This document shows, one piece after another, positions 1 through 8,111 of a DNA stretch of 37,004 nt; position 1 is the first letter of the stretch, and each line of letters opens with the position of its first letter. This stretch comes from a virus, in IMG/VR virus record IMGVR_UViG_3300042946_000686, positions 1-37,004 of that record; one strand, 5' to 3'. The position numbers and the translations under genes are program-made. The notes under the pieces are model-generated. The model ran no database searches. It was not told the DNA's origin and worked only from the letters and a program-made list of their open reading frames with translations.

Positions 1-106
1 GCGCCGCGAGTTCTTCGAGCGCGGCATCGCCGCCGGGATGGACGCGTACTGCGGGGAGGTCGGCGACGCCGTCGCTGACCGCCTTCAGGAGGCGTTCACC
101 TCGTGA
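1..106 (+). CDS. C-terminal end of head-tail connector (second copy of the gene end at 36937)
   Basis: This is the last 34 codons and stop of the connector gene that is complete at 36473-36937. It is present here only because the contig was cut inside that gene. Its stop overlaps the GTG start of the next gene by 4 bases. Confidence 0.9.
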   Translation, partial: RREFFERGIAAGMDAYCGEVGDAVADRLQEAFTS

Positions 107-173
107 CGAGCACGGTGCTCGACCCGATCGCCGACGGCATCGTGGCAGTCGTCCAGACGCTGTCGCCGACCGT
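1..173. repeat. Terminal redundancy of the contig, left copy
   Basis: Bases 1-173 match 36832-37004 except at one position (G at 46, C at 36877). The difference is synonymous, since both codons encode alanine. The copy starts and ends inside genes and carries no special structure, so it is best read as an assembly overlap of a circular or circularly permuted genome, not a biological end repeat. The non-redundant length is 36,831 bp. Confidence 0.93.
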
Positions 174-531
174 CAAGGCCCGGAAGTGGGTGGTCCGCGA
201 CACGGACGCCAGGCCGGCCGCGGTCGTGGAACTGCCGACCGTCAACAGGACCGACGTCGACGCCAACGAGGACCACCTCGGCGAGTACGACTGGCGGTCC
301 GAGTGGCCGGTGTCGTTCTACTTCGACTTCACCGACACCGCGTTCGGGCAGGCGCAAGCGCTCGAGGTCGTCGAAAAGTTCGTGTCCGCGATCGACGCGG
401 ACCCGACGCTCGGCGGCACGGTGCAGGAGGCCAAGGTCGTGACCGCCGGGCCACCGCAGATCGAAGAAGGGTACGCGCGCCCGATGCTCGTGTACCCGAC
501 CCGCGTCGACGTTCTCGACTTCGTCGCATGA
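103..531 (+). CDS. Probable tail terminator / tail completion protein
   Basis: The product is 142 residues and starts at GTG 103, overlapping the preceding connector stop (GTGA). Size, acidic composition and position fit the tail terminator (gpU-like / minor tail component) of siphoviruses: it follows the two head-tail connectors and precedes the tail tube gene. This protein normally caps the finished tail tube and joins it to the head connector. The assignment rests on gene order, because I see no diagnostic motif. A second partial copy of its start lies at 36934-37004 because of the contig overlap. Confidence 0.6.
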   Translation: MTSTVLDPIADGIVAVVQTLSPTVKARKWVVRDTDARPAAVVELPTVNRTDVDANEDHLGEYDWRSEWPVSFYFDFTDTAFGQAQALEVVEKFVSAIDADPTLGGTVQEAKVVTAGPPQIEEGYARPMLVYPTRVDVLDFVA

Positions 532-556
532 CAACCACAACCTCAAGGAGAAACAA

Positions 557-919
557 GTGGCAAACAACAAGCGCCACGGCCTCCGCCTGACACTCGGCGG
601 GGCGCCAGCAACACCGCACACGCTCGCGGGCTTCCGCGGGTACTACCGACCAGACGTCCCGACGCCCGTCGGCCGTCCGGGAGACGTGATCGAGGACATC
701 GCCGAGGCGAAGGAGTTGGCCGCCAAGTGCGCCGACGTCGTCGAACTCGTCGAGATCCCGCAGTCGCAGGTCCAGCGCGCCGAGGCTCAGGCCGCGGCCG
801 ACGTCGAGGACGGGGCCGACGGCCTCGCCGCGGCACGACGCGACGGCAGGGCCTCAGACGACACGTCCCGGTTCGCCGACGAGCGCGACGCCGTGAAGAA
901 GGAGGAGTCCAATGCCTAA
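557..919 (+). CDS. Small tail-region protein of unknown function
   Basis: The product is 120 residues. The GTG at 557 is chosen because AAGGAG lies just upstream with good spacing. The N-terminal half has a compact segment rich in Gly and Pro (about residues 10-40). The C-terminal half is strongly charged and Ala/Asp/Arg rich, probably helical or disordered. Its end overlaps the tail tube gene start at 912. Proteins in this slot in actinophages are often annotated as minor structural or tail-associated proteins. I do not recognise a family. Confidence 0.65.
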   Translation: MANNKRHGLRLTLGGAPATPHTLAGFRGYYRPDVPTPVGRPGDVIEDIAEAKELAAKCADVVELVEIPQSQVQRAEAQAAADVEDGADGLAAARRDGRASDDTSRFADERDAVKKEESNA

Positions 920-1943
920 CGGCTACGCCCGCATCGCATACGAGGACACGCCGGGGAACGAGACCAACACCCCGACGCTGTCGACCAAAAAACTGTTCCC
1001 GCCGATCCAGAGCCTGTCGCCCAAGCCGGGCACGTCGCACCTGATGAGGGACGACGAGGTCAGGAACACCGACGAGCCGCTGGCCGTGATCCCCGAGGCG
1101 TACGCGCCGTCGTGGGACATGAGCTCGCGCGCTTACCCGGACACCCTCGCGTTCACGCTGGGGCTGGCGCTCGGCGCCCCCAGCACCACCGCTGGGGACG
1201 GCGCCATCACGGACCTCGCCGGGACCGCCGTGCCGACCGGGGCGTACCGCCACAGGTGGACCGCGCCGTTCGGGCCGACCGGACCGTCGCCGCGCTCGGC
1301 GCAGTTCGACGTCGCGTACAGCGACCAGTCGGTCTATTACAAGCTCAAGGGCGCCGGCGTGTCCGAGCTCGGGATCTCGAGCCCGGAGGAGGGCGGCGTC
1401 CAGCTGTCCGCGTCCGGCCCGTGCCTGTACATGGACCGCCAGAACGACCCGTCGCTGACGCCGTCGTACGAGTCCCTGTCGATCCGCCCGTTCACCCGGG
1501 GCAACCTGACGCTCCCGTCCAACCTGTCCGGGACCGGCACCACGGAGGACTTCACCGTGTCGATCAGCAACCCGATCGACGTCGTCCGGTCGCTGGGCAT
1601 CGCGTCCCGCTGGCCTGACGTCCTCGAGAAGGACGCCGAGGGGCCGATCGTCGTGTCCGGCGAGATCAGCAAGCGCCAGCTCGACGCTGACGACGTGGAC
1701 GCGCTCAAGAACGCCACCGGGTTCGCCCTGCGCGCGCAGTGGTCGTCCGACACGAACATCGGGGCGACGTCGTACCCGTACAAGTTCACGGTCAAGTGCG
1801 ACAACGCTCAGTACACCGACGGCGACCCGGACGGCCTCCAAAACCGCCGCCGGCACGGCCACTCGTTCATGTGGAAGTCCACCACGACCTCGACTGGGTC
1901 GACGACCGTGGAGGTCGTCAACGCCACCTCGTCGTACTCGTAG
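912..1943 (+). CDS. Major tail (tube) protein
   Basis: The product is 343 residues, starting at ATG 912 behind an AGGAGT SD. It lies between the tail-terminator-like gene and the tail chaperones, where siphoviruses keep the tail tube gene. Ser/Thr/Gly-rich beta-type sequence dominates, and the C-terminal Ser/Thr-rich tail looks like an exposed strand. Tube proteins polymerise into hexameric rings around the tape measure. Its stop (TAG 1941-1943) is directly followed by sequence encoding the conserved N-terminus of the DegT aminotransferase in the +1 frame. The function is inferred from position, length and composition. Confidence 0.72.
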   Translation: MPNGYARIAYEDTPGNETNTPTLSTKKLFPPIQSLSPKPGTSHLMRDDEVRNTDEPLAVIPEAYAPSWDMSSRAYPDTLAFTLGLALGAPSTTAGDGAITDLAGTAVPTGAYRHRWTAPFGPTGPSPRSAQFDVAYSDQSVYYKLKGAGVSELGISSPEEGGVQLSASGPCLYMDRQNDPSLTPSYESLSIRPFTRGNLTLPSNLSGTGTTEDFTVSISNPIDVVRSLGIASRWPDVLEKDAEGPIVVSGEISKRQLDADDVDALKNATGFALRAQWSSDTNIGATSYPYKFTVKCDNAQYTDGDPDGLQNRRRHGHSFMWKSTTTSTGSTTVEVVNATSSYS

Positions 1944-2004
1944 GACCCCGCTGTTCTCGCCCGTCGCCCCGTCGGGCGACGCGGCGCGGGCAGTCGAGCG
2001 CGTC

Positions 2005-2949
2005 ATGTCGTCCGGCGTGTACGTCGACGGCCCCGAGAGGGCCGCGTTCGAGTCCGAGTTCGCCGAGCACTGCGGCCGCCGTCACGCGGTCGGGGTGGGT
2101 TCCGGCACCGACGCCATCGCACTCGCGCTCGAGGCGATGGGCGTCACCGGCGAGGTGATCGTGCCCGCGCTGACGTTCGCCGCCACCGCTGCCGCGGTGG
2201 TTCGGGCCGGCGCGACACCCGTGTTCTGCGACGTCGGCCCGGAGTACACCGTCACCCAGTCGCGCGTCGACGCCGTCACGACGGCGGCGACCGACGGCGT
2301 CGTGCCGGTCCACCTGTTCGGGTCGCCGTGCGGCAGGATACGCCGCTCGCTCGTTCAGGACGCCGCTCAGGCGGCAGGGGCGTCCGACCTGCCGCCGGGT
2401 ACCGCCGCCTTCTCGTTCTACCCGTCCAAGAACCTCCCGTCGGCCGGCGACGCGGGCGCCGTCGTCACCGACGACCCGGAACTCGCCGCCCGGGTCAAAT
2501 CCATCGGGGACCACGGTCGGCTCGACGGCTCGCACGTCCGGGTCGGCACGACCTCCCGGCTGGACGAGGTCCAGGCCGCCGTCCTGCGGGTGAACTTGCG
2601 GATGCTCCCCGAGTGGTCGGCAAGACGGCGCGAGATCGCCGACGCGTACGACGACGTGCTCGGGTCCGCGGCCATGCCGCGCCCGCCCGGGTCGTGCCCG
2701 CACCTGTACGTGATCCGGCCGACCGACCGCGACGCGACCGCCGCCGCGATGTCCGACATGGGCGTCGATACCGGCGTGTACTACGCCACCCCACTCCACC
2801 ACCAGCCGGCGTTCGCCAGATGGGCCCGGGGACCGCTCCCCGTGGCCGAGCAGGCGTCGGAGACCATGCTGTGCCTGCCGATCGGCCCCGCCATGACCGA
2901 CCAGCAGGTCGAGACCGTACAACGAGCGATACAGGAGGCGATGACGTGA
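2005..2949 (+). CDS. DegT/DnrJ/EryC1-family PLP sugar aminotransferase (N-terminus may begin at CTG 1951)
   Basis: This is a pyridoxal-phosphate sugar aminotransferase of the kind that converts a keto-sugar nucleotide to the amino sugar. Family landmarks are clear, counted from ATG 2005: the GSGTDAIALAL helix (32-42), the HLFGSPCG segment (103-110), the PLP-interacting Asp in QDAAQAAGA (Asp119), and the Schiff-base lysine in SFYPSKNLPSAGDAG (Lys142). Family members usually start about 18-20 residues earlier with a PLFxPxxP-type strand. The in-frame codons 1951-2004 encode exactly such a segment (LFSPVAPSGDAA) but contain no ATG, GTG or TTG. A CTG at 1951 has AGGA five bases upstream, whereas ATG 2005 has no clear SD. 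Starting at CTG would give 332 residues instead of 314. It sits between tail tube and tail chaperone genes, so it would be made with virion proteins. It probably works with the oxidoreductase, acetyltransferase and glycosyltransferase at 28.1-30.2 kb. Confidence 0.88.
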   Translation: MSSGVYVDGPERAAFESEFAEHCGRRHAVGVGSGTDAIALALEAMGVTGEVIVPALTFAATAAAVVRAGATPVFCDVGPEYTVTQSRVDAVTTAATDGVVPVHLFGSPCGRIRRSLVQDAAQAAGASDLPPGTAAFSFYPSKNLPSAGDAGAVVTDDPELAARVKSIGDHGRLDGSHVRVGTTSRLDEVQAAVLRVNLRMLPEWSARRREIADAYDDVLGSAAMPRPPGSCPHLYVIRPTDRDATAAAMSDMGVDTGVYYATPLHHQPAFARWARGPLPVAEQASETMLCLPIGPAMTDQQVETVQRAIQEAMT

Positions 2950-3311
2950 AAATAGGGCTCAGGGCGTACAACCCGGTCGACGTGGACCTCGGCGGTGCCG
3001 AGTACCAGACCGTCGACCTGCCGCAGTCCGCGGCCAAGCGGTTCCAAGAGCTGATGGACGAGATGTCGTCGATCGGCGACACCGACGAGGACGAGCAGCG
3101 CGCCGTCGACTACATGCTCGAGGGTTTCGACCTGATCTTGTCGCCGTCCGCCGACGGCACGCCGAAGGCGTCCGTGGTGCTGCGCGAGGGGATCGACTCC
3201 GGCGGCGTCACGCCGCGGCAGTTCATCTCGCTGTGGACCGACGTCCTGTCGGCCATCGAGCAGGCGAACGGGACCGACGAGGTGGAGGGGGCGGTCGACC
3301 GCCCTACTTGA
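2946..3311 (+). CDS. Tail assembly chaperone, short form (gpG-like)
   Basis: The product is 121 residues from GTG 2946, overlapping the aminotransferase stop by 4 bases. It is acidic and helical in its second half. It precedes a second frame that has no start of its own and then the tape measure gene, which is the canonical lambda G / G-T arrangement. These chaperones coat the tape measure during tail assembly and are absent from the virion. The short form ends at TGA 3309-3311. Confidence 0.82.
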   Translation: MKIGLRAYNPVDVDLGGAEYQTVDLPQSAAKRFQELMDEMSSIGDTDEDEQRAVDYMLEGFDLILSPSADGTPKASVVLREGIDSGGVTPRQFISLWTDVLSAIEQANGTDEVEGAVDRPT

Positions 3312-3508
3312 CCGAGCAGGACGAGTTCGAGTTGTACCTGCTCAGGCGATTCTTCAACTACGACGAGACGGAGGCCCAACACGTCATCCCCGCATGGTAC
3401 CGAGATCTGCTGCTGCGCCAACTGGTCAAGCACGAGACCGGCGAGGGCGCCAGCCCGAATAGCGGGAACGCGTTCGACGCGGTCCCCGAGGCCCTCCGTG
3501 GGCTGTGA
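2946..3508 (+). CDS. Tail assembly chaperone, long form made by -1 frameshift (gpGT-like)
   Basis: Slipping -1 on the G run at 3287-3291 joins 115 codons of the short form to a second frame running from 3290 to the stop at 3508, giving about 187 residues. The downstream frame encodes a conserved-looking charged segment (LTEQDEFELYLLRRFF) and has no SD or good start. The ATG at 3233 in that frame would encode a Gly/Arg-rich junk N-terminus. Low-level production of such a fusion is conserved in siphoviruses. The reading is structural inference, not measured. Confidence 0.78.
3285..3293 (+). promoter_or_regulatory. Programmed -1 ribosomal frameshift site
   Basis: The 0-frame codons are GAG GGG GCG. 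A tRNA on GGG (3288-3290) can re-pair perfectly with GGG one base back (3287-3289), after which the -1 frame reads GGC GGT CGA and enters the downstream chaperone frame. The 0-frame stop is at 3309. Confidence 0.7.
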
Positions 3509-3534
3509 ACCCGCCCGGAAGGGGCGGTTGACGC

Positions 3535-5496
3535 GTGGCTAGGGGCAAGCGCGTCACGATCCCGATCGAGCTCGACGCGTCCGGCCTTCGCCGCGGCGCG
3601 AACGACGCGACCCGCGCGCTGAAGAAGTTCGACAACGACGGCACGAGGGCGATCCGCGGCGTCGACGACGCGACGACCCGCCTGTCGGGCAACTTCCGCC
3701 GCGCCGCCCGGTACGCCGCCGGGGCCGCCGCCGCGTACGTGTCCATCGACCAAGCGAGGGCGGCCGTCGAGACGACGGTCGAACTCGGCAAGGGCACGCT
3801 GCTGCTCAGTCGCAACCTCGGCCTGTCGACCAAGACCGCGTCGTCATTCGCCGCCGTCGCCAAGGCCCGCGGCGCCGACGTCAAGGCCCTGTCCATGTCG
3901 TTCGCGTCCTTGTCGCGGAACGTCGAGTCGGCCAAGTCCGGCAGCGAGGCGTCCATTGACACCTTCAAGGGGCTGGGGATCACCGTCCGCGACCTAAACA
4001 CGCTGAGCCCCGACCAGCTCATGTCGCGGATCGCCGCCGGCGTGGAGGACATGGGGACCGGCTTCGAGCGGATGAACGTCCAGAGGACCCTGTTCGGCCG
4101 CGGGTGGCAAACGATCTCGGGTCTGCTCCGCGAGGGGCCGGAAGCCCTGAAGGACAACCTCCGCGAGGCGACCAACCTCGGCGCGGCGTTCGACGACTTG
4201 TCCCTGTCCAAGATCGAGGGCCTCATCGGCGCCCAGCGTCGGCTGAAGCTCGCCCAGATGGGCCTGCAGATCAGTTTCACCCAGATCATCGCCCCCGCCG
4301 TCGAGGACGCCGCGGACGAGCTCGCCAGGATGTCGCGGATCCTCCGCAACCCGAACCTGTCCAACACCGAGAAGTTCGACCGCATCGGCGACGCCATCAG
4401 GAACAAGATCACCAAGGTCATCCCCCCGGTCGTCCGCCAGATCGGCAGGATGGCGCCCGACATCGCCAAGGCGCTCGTCCAAGGCTTCCTGCAGGCGCCG
4501 ATCTGGGGCCAGTTCCTGATCGGGGCGTGGGTCGCCAAGAAGTTCCCGATGGGCGCGTTCGGTGCCGCTGGCAAGACCGCTGGGACCAAGTTCGCCACCG
4601 CGTTCATCGCCGGGACGATCTTGTTCCTCAATAACAACCAGCCCGCCATCGAGAACTGGATAAAGAAGAACCTGCCGTTCGTGTGGAAGATCATGTCGGG
4701 CCTGCCGGACCCCGAGTTGTTCGCGCGGGGCGGCACCGTCCCGGGCACCGGATCGGGCGACACCGTCCCAGCGATGCTCGAGCCGGGGGAGTTCGTCGTC
4801 AACCGACGAGCCGTCCGGGCCATCGGCGAGGACACCCTTCGCAAGGTCAACGACTCCGTGCCGCGGTTCGCCGACGGCGGCATGGTGGGACGCGCCGCGA
4901 CCGCCGGGTCGTCAACGCTCGGGAGCGGGCTGTCGGCCCTCGAGATCGCGCTGGCGACCGCGCAGTTGACGCCCGACACGACCGACGACGTCGCGGCCGC
5001 CACGAAGTTGAGGGACTACTGGCGGTCACGCTCGACGAAACTCCGCGACCTGTTCGTGGTCAAGCCGCGGAATGTCCACGGCAAGAAGGGGACGGGCGAC
5101 TACTTCGGGCTGCTGCCGTTCCAATGGCTTCAGGCGCAGAAGTTCCTCCGCACCACCGGCAAGAAGCCGCTCAAGCCGAAGGAGATCAGCGCCGCGCGCG
5201 ACCGCGCCCGCGAGGCCGCCCGTGGCGAGTTGCTGGCCGCGCTCCAATCGCAGTCGTCGTACGAGTCCATGATCTCGTCGTCGTCCGAGTCCGACGGCAC
5301 GGCCGACCTGCTGCGAGCGCAGAACGAACTCCTCGCCCAGCAGGCGGCTGACCGCCAGGCCATGCTCAACGTGTCGCAGTCCCAGTACGGCGTGCTCGTT
5401 CAGGCGCTGGCCGCGGCCGTGTCCGGCCACATCGGCGGCAAGGTCGGGCTGGGATCGCAGGCGCCATCGGTGGCCGGAAGGCTGGCGGCGTACTGA
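3535..5496 (+). CDS. Tape measure protein
   Basis: The product is 653 residues, starting at GTG 3535 with GGAAGGGG upstream. It determines tail length and is ejected during infection. N-terminal residues 1-110 are helical and Ala/Arg/Asp rich. Around residues 320-365 there is a hydrophobic segment with transmembrane potential. Near residues 400-425 there is the GGTVPGTGSGDTVPAMLEPGEFVV-type motif often seen in tape measures of Gram-positive phages (positions 4731-4800). The C-terminus is helical, with Gln/Ala-rich coiled-coil-like sequence (about 590-640). At the usual roughly 1.5 angstrom per residue the tail would be near 100 nm. It directly follows the chaperone genes. Confidence 0.9.
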   Translation: MARGKRVTIPIELDASGLRRGANDATRALKKFDNDGTRAIRGVDDATTRLSGNFRRAARYAAGAAAAYVSIDQARAAVETTVELGKGTLLLSRNLGLSTKTASSFAAVAKARGADVKALSMSFASLSRNVESAKSGSEASIDTFKGLGITVRDLNTLSPDQLMSRIAAGVEDMGTGFERMNVQRTLFGRGWQTISGLLREGPEALKDNLREATNLGAAFDDLSLSKIEGLIGAQRRLKLAQMGLQISFTQIIAPAVEDAADELARMSRILRNPNLSNTEKFDRIGDAIRNKITKVIPPVVRQIGRMAPDIAKALVQGFLQAPIWGQFLIGAWVAKKFPMGAFGAAGKTAGTKFATAFIAGTILFLNNNQPAIENWIKKNLPFVWKIMSGLPDPELFARGGTVPGTGSGDTVPAMLEPGEFVVNRRAVRAIGEDTLRKVNDSVPRFADGGMVGRAATAGSSTLGSGLSALEIALATAQLTPDTTDDVAAATKLRDYWRSRSTKLRDLFVVKPRNVHGKKGTGDYFGLLPFQWLQAQKFLRTTGKKPLKPKEISAARDRAREAARGELLAALQSQSSYESMISSSSESDGTADLLRAQNELLAQQAADRQAMLNVSQSQYGVLVQALAAAVSGHIGGKVGLGSQAPSVAGRLAAY

Positions 5497-8111
5497 TGCC
5501 GGGCGAACGACTGATCCTCAACCCGGTCAGCGAGTCGTCGGCGAACGCGCCGCTTGAGCTCGTGGGGCCGGACGGCTCGCCGGACTGGGGGACGCTGCTG
5601 ATCTCGCACGACTACGGCGCGCCGCCGCGGATGCCGCAGTACGCCGGATCGTCCGACACCGAGGGCGACCCGCTCGCGTCGACGCGGTACGCCAACAGGG
5701 TCATCACGGTCCAAGTCCGCGTGCTTGAGCCGTCGCAGGCCGCCGGGACCAACCTGGCGACCAACCCGCGGTGCGCCTCGGGCACGACCGGGTGGACGAA
5801 CAGCGGCATGGCGTCGATCGGTCGGGTGGTGCTCGACCAGACGTCGACGCCCGTGGGACTGCAGGGCGCCGAGACCGCGCTGGAGTCCGTCGGCAACTCG
5901 GACGGGGACGTCGCGTACCTGTCGGCGTCCGCCACGTCCGGCCAGACGTACGCGTTCTCCGCGTGGGTGTACCTCAGCGCGTCCACCGCGACGGGCGTCA
6001 AGCTGACCGCGAGGAATGCCTCGGGGACGCTCAAAGCGTCGTCGTCCAACGTGACCGCGACCGGTTCGTGGTCCCGGCTGTCGCTGACCGTGACCGCGGA
6101 CTCGACCGCCACGTGGCGGTTCGGGGTCGAGCAGGTGGGCGCGGGCGCCACGACGTCTTACGCGACGATGGCGATGATCCAGAACTCGTCGTCGGTCGAG
6201 CCGTACTTCGACGGCGACACGCCCGGGTGCGACTGGTCTGGGACGCGCCACGACTCGTCGTCGACGAGGCGCGCGTCCGGCGGTCCGCGGTTCCTCGCCG
6301 CGCTGGACGACGTCCAGACCACGGTCGACCGCATCGTCCGCGAAGGCGGCACCCTGAAGCGCGTCCCGCCCGGCGGGAAGCCGATCGTGTTCGACGTCCT
6401 CGACGCGCAGGTTGACATCCCGCAGGGGAACGCGTTCATCAGTCGACGCCGCGCCGACATCACCTTGACGCTCACCGCCAAGCCGTTCTGGCGACGCGGC
6501 GAGTGGATCCAGCTGGCGGACAACACCGAAACGTCCGCCCCGTACATGTCGTTCACCCACACGGGCATCCAAGGCGAGGTCCCCGCGTTCGGGAAGCTCA
6601 TGGTCGACGAGGATCAGGCGCAGACCCAGCGCTGGCTCGCGTGGGGCATTGAGTCGCGCCGCTACTCGTCGGCGGCCACCGCCGGCGTGTTCTACGAGGC
6701 CGAGGGCCGCACGCTCAAGGGCAACTCGGCGATCGTCACCGTGACCGGGGCGTCCGGCGGCGCGTCCAACAACGCGATCCGCGACACCGACCTCGTCCCG
6801 ACGTACCAGCAGATCCTGTCGACTCAGGCCACCGGCGGGGGCGACCACCTGTCGCACGTCGGCAAGTGGCGCGTGTTCGCGCGCGTCCAGTCGGCCAGCG
6901 CGAACACCGGGACCGTGTCCATGCGCCTCGAGTGGGGCCAGGGCGACTTCCGTCGGTCCAGTCAGAACGACCCGGTCGGCCCGGTGGCCGCGGGGAACTG
7001 GGAACTCGTCGACCTCGGCGTCGTCACCATCGACCCCGTCTCCCAAGGTACCCAGCGGTGGGAGGGTCGCCTCCTCGCCAAGTCAACGTCCCCGGGCGAC
7101 GAACTCGCGGTCGACTACCTGTGGCTGTGCCCAGTCGACGACGGGTCCGGCGAGATCACCGCCAAGCCCGAAGTGTCGACGTCGTACAGCAAAATCGTCG
7201 GCTACGACCTCTTTAACCAGACCGCGGGCGCCCTCAGCGGCAAGACCGCGAACATCGGCGGCAACTGGTCGTCCACGGGCGACGCCACCGACTTCTCGGT
7301 CGTCGCCGGGACGACGAACGCCGTCCAGCGCTCCGAGGTGTCCGACGCCGCCAACACGGGGCGGTACGCCTACCTCGCCACTACGGCCTACGCCGCGTCG
7401 TCGGTGTCCGTCGACATAATCACCACCAGCGCGAGCACCGGCACCTTGAAGCGCGGCGTCATGCTGCGGTTCGTCGACGCCAACAACTGGCTGATGGCAC
7501 GCGTGGAGGACCTCGGGTTCGGAGTGAGCACCCTTCGCGTCGTCAAGCGGGTCGGCGGTACCATCACCACGCTGTCGTCGTCGTCCAACTTCTTCGTGAG
7601 CAACAACACGACGTACAACGTGTCGCTGTCGGCCGACGCCTCTGGGAACTGGGTGGCCGCGGCCAAGCTCGGGACGTCGACCCTCGCGTCGCTGTCGGGC
7701 ACCGACACGGTGCTGGCGACCGGGAACGCGCTGGACGACGGCTACGGCGGGTTCTACGACGAGCAAACCAGCGCGTCCGTGTTCACGCGGACGTACGACA
7801 ACTTCATCCTTGAGCAGACCGCCTCCACGGACGCCAAGGACGACGCCGCCCTGTTCGCCTCGCAGTCTTGCGAGATCCGCTACGACGGCGTGGTCCGCGA
7901 GGACTCCTCCGGCGTCGTGTGGTCGTCCCCGGGCAAGTACGAGGGCGACCTGCTGTACGTCCCGATCGCCGGGCGCGACGACAGGTCGGTCCGGTTCACG
8001 TTAAAGGCCGCGAGGTACGGACCGGGCGACGGCGCCGACACCGCGTTCGACGACATCTCCGCGCGGCTGTCTTACCAGCCCCGCGGGATCACGACCCCCG
8101 ACCCGTCGTAG
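5496..8111 (+). CDS. Distal tail / minor tail protein with carbohydrate-binding-like modules
   Basis: The product is 871 residues. Its ATG shares one base with the tape measure stop. The N-terminal part (about 1-85) and a segment near 290-330 resemble the distal-tail-type scaffold (PPGGKP, a VFDVLDAQVDIPQGN-like strand, and a KPFWRRGEW-type motif). A module at about 86-245 begins with the NLATNPRC...GTTGW signature of CBM4/9-type jelly-roll domains. A second beta-rich region at about 570-775 looks like a concanavalin/LamG-type sandwich, ending in a YDNFILEQ-like strand. The protein therefore probably sits at the tail tip and binds host or surface glycans. The module boundaries are my estimate. 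Confidence 0.78.
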   Translation: MPGERLILNPVSESSANAPLELVGPDGSPDWGTLLISHDYGAPPRMPQYAGSSDTEGDPLASTRYANRVITVQVRVLEPSQAAGTNLATNPRCASGTTGWTNSGMASIGRVVLDQTSTPVGLQGAETALESVGNSDGDVAYLSASATSGQTYAFSAWVYLSASTATGVKLTARNASGTLKASSSNVTATGSWSRLSLTVTADSTATWRFGVEQVGAGATTSYATMAMIQNSSSVEPYFDGDTPGCDWSGTRHDSSSTRRASGGPRFLAALDDVQTTVDRIVREGGTLKRVPPGGKPIVFDVLDAQVDIPQGNAFISRRRADITLTLTAKPFWRRGEWIQLADNTETSAPYMSFTHTGIQGEVPAFGKLMVDEDQAQTQRWLAWGIESRRYSSAATAGVFYEAEGRTLKGNSAIVTVTGASGGASNNAIRDTDLVPTYQQILSTQATGGGDHLSHVGKWRVFARVQSASANTGTVSMRLEWGQGDFRRSSQNDPVGPVAAGNWELVDLGVVTIDPVSQGTQRWEGRLLAKSTSPGDELAVDYLWLCPVDDGSGEITAKPEVSTSYSKIVGYDLFNQTAGALSGKTANIGGNWSSTGDATDFSVVAGTTNAVQRSEVSDAANTGRYAYLATTAYAASSVSVDIITTSASTGTLKRGVMLRFVDANNWLMARVEDLGFGVSTLRVVKRVGGTITTLSSSSNFFVSNNTTYNVSLSADASGNWVAAAKLGTSTLASLSGTDTVLATGNALDDGYGGFYDEQTSASVFTRTYDNFILEQTASTDAKDDAALFASQSCEIRYDGVVREDSSGVVWSSPGKYEGDLLYVPIAGRDDRSVRFTLKAARYGPGDGADTAFDDISARLSYQPRGITTPDPS

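Noticed and set aside
1-173. Direct terminal repeat of a phage with defined ends
   Set aside because: Both copies begin inside the connector gene and end inside the next gene without any terminal signal, so assembly overlap is more likely.
543-2006. Long leftward open frame opposite the tail tube region
   Set aside because: Arg/Gly/Val-rich translation with no motif. It shadows the tail genes, which have SDs and correct context.
3426-5003. 525-codon leftward open frame across the tape measure gene
   Set aside because: High-GC antisense shadow with low-complexity Ser/Arg sequence and no SD. The tape measure frame carries the characteristic motif.
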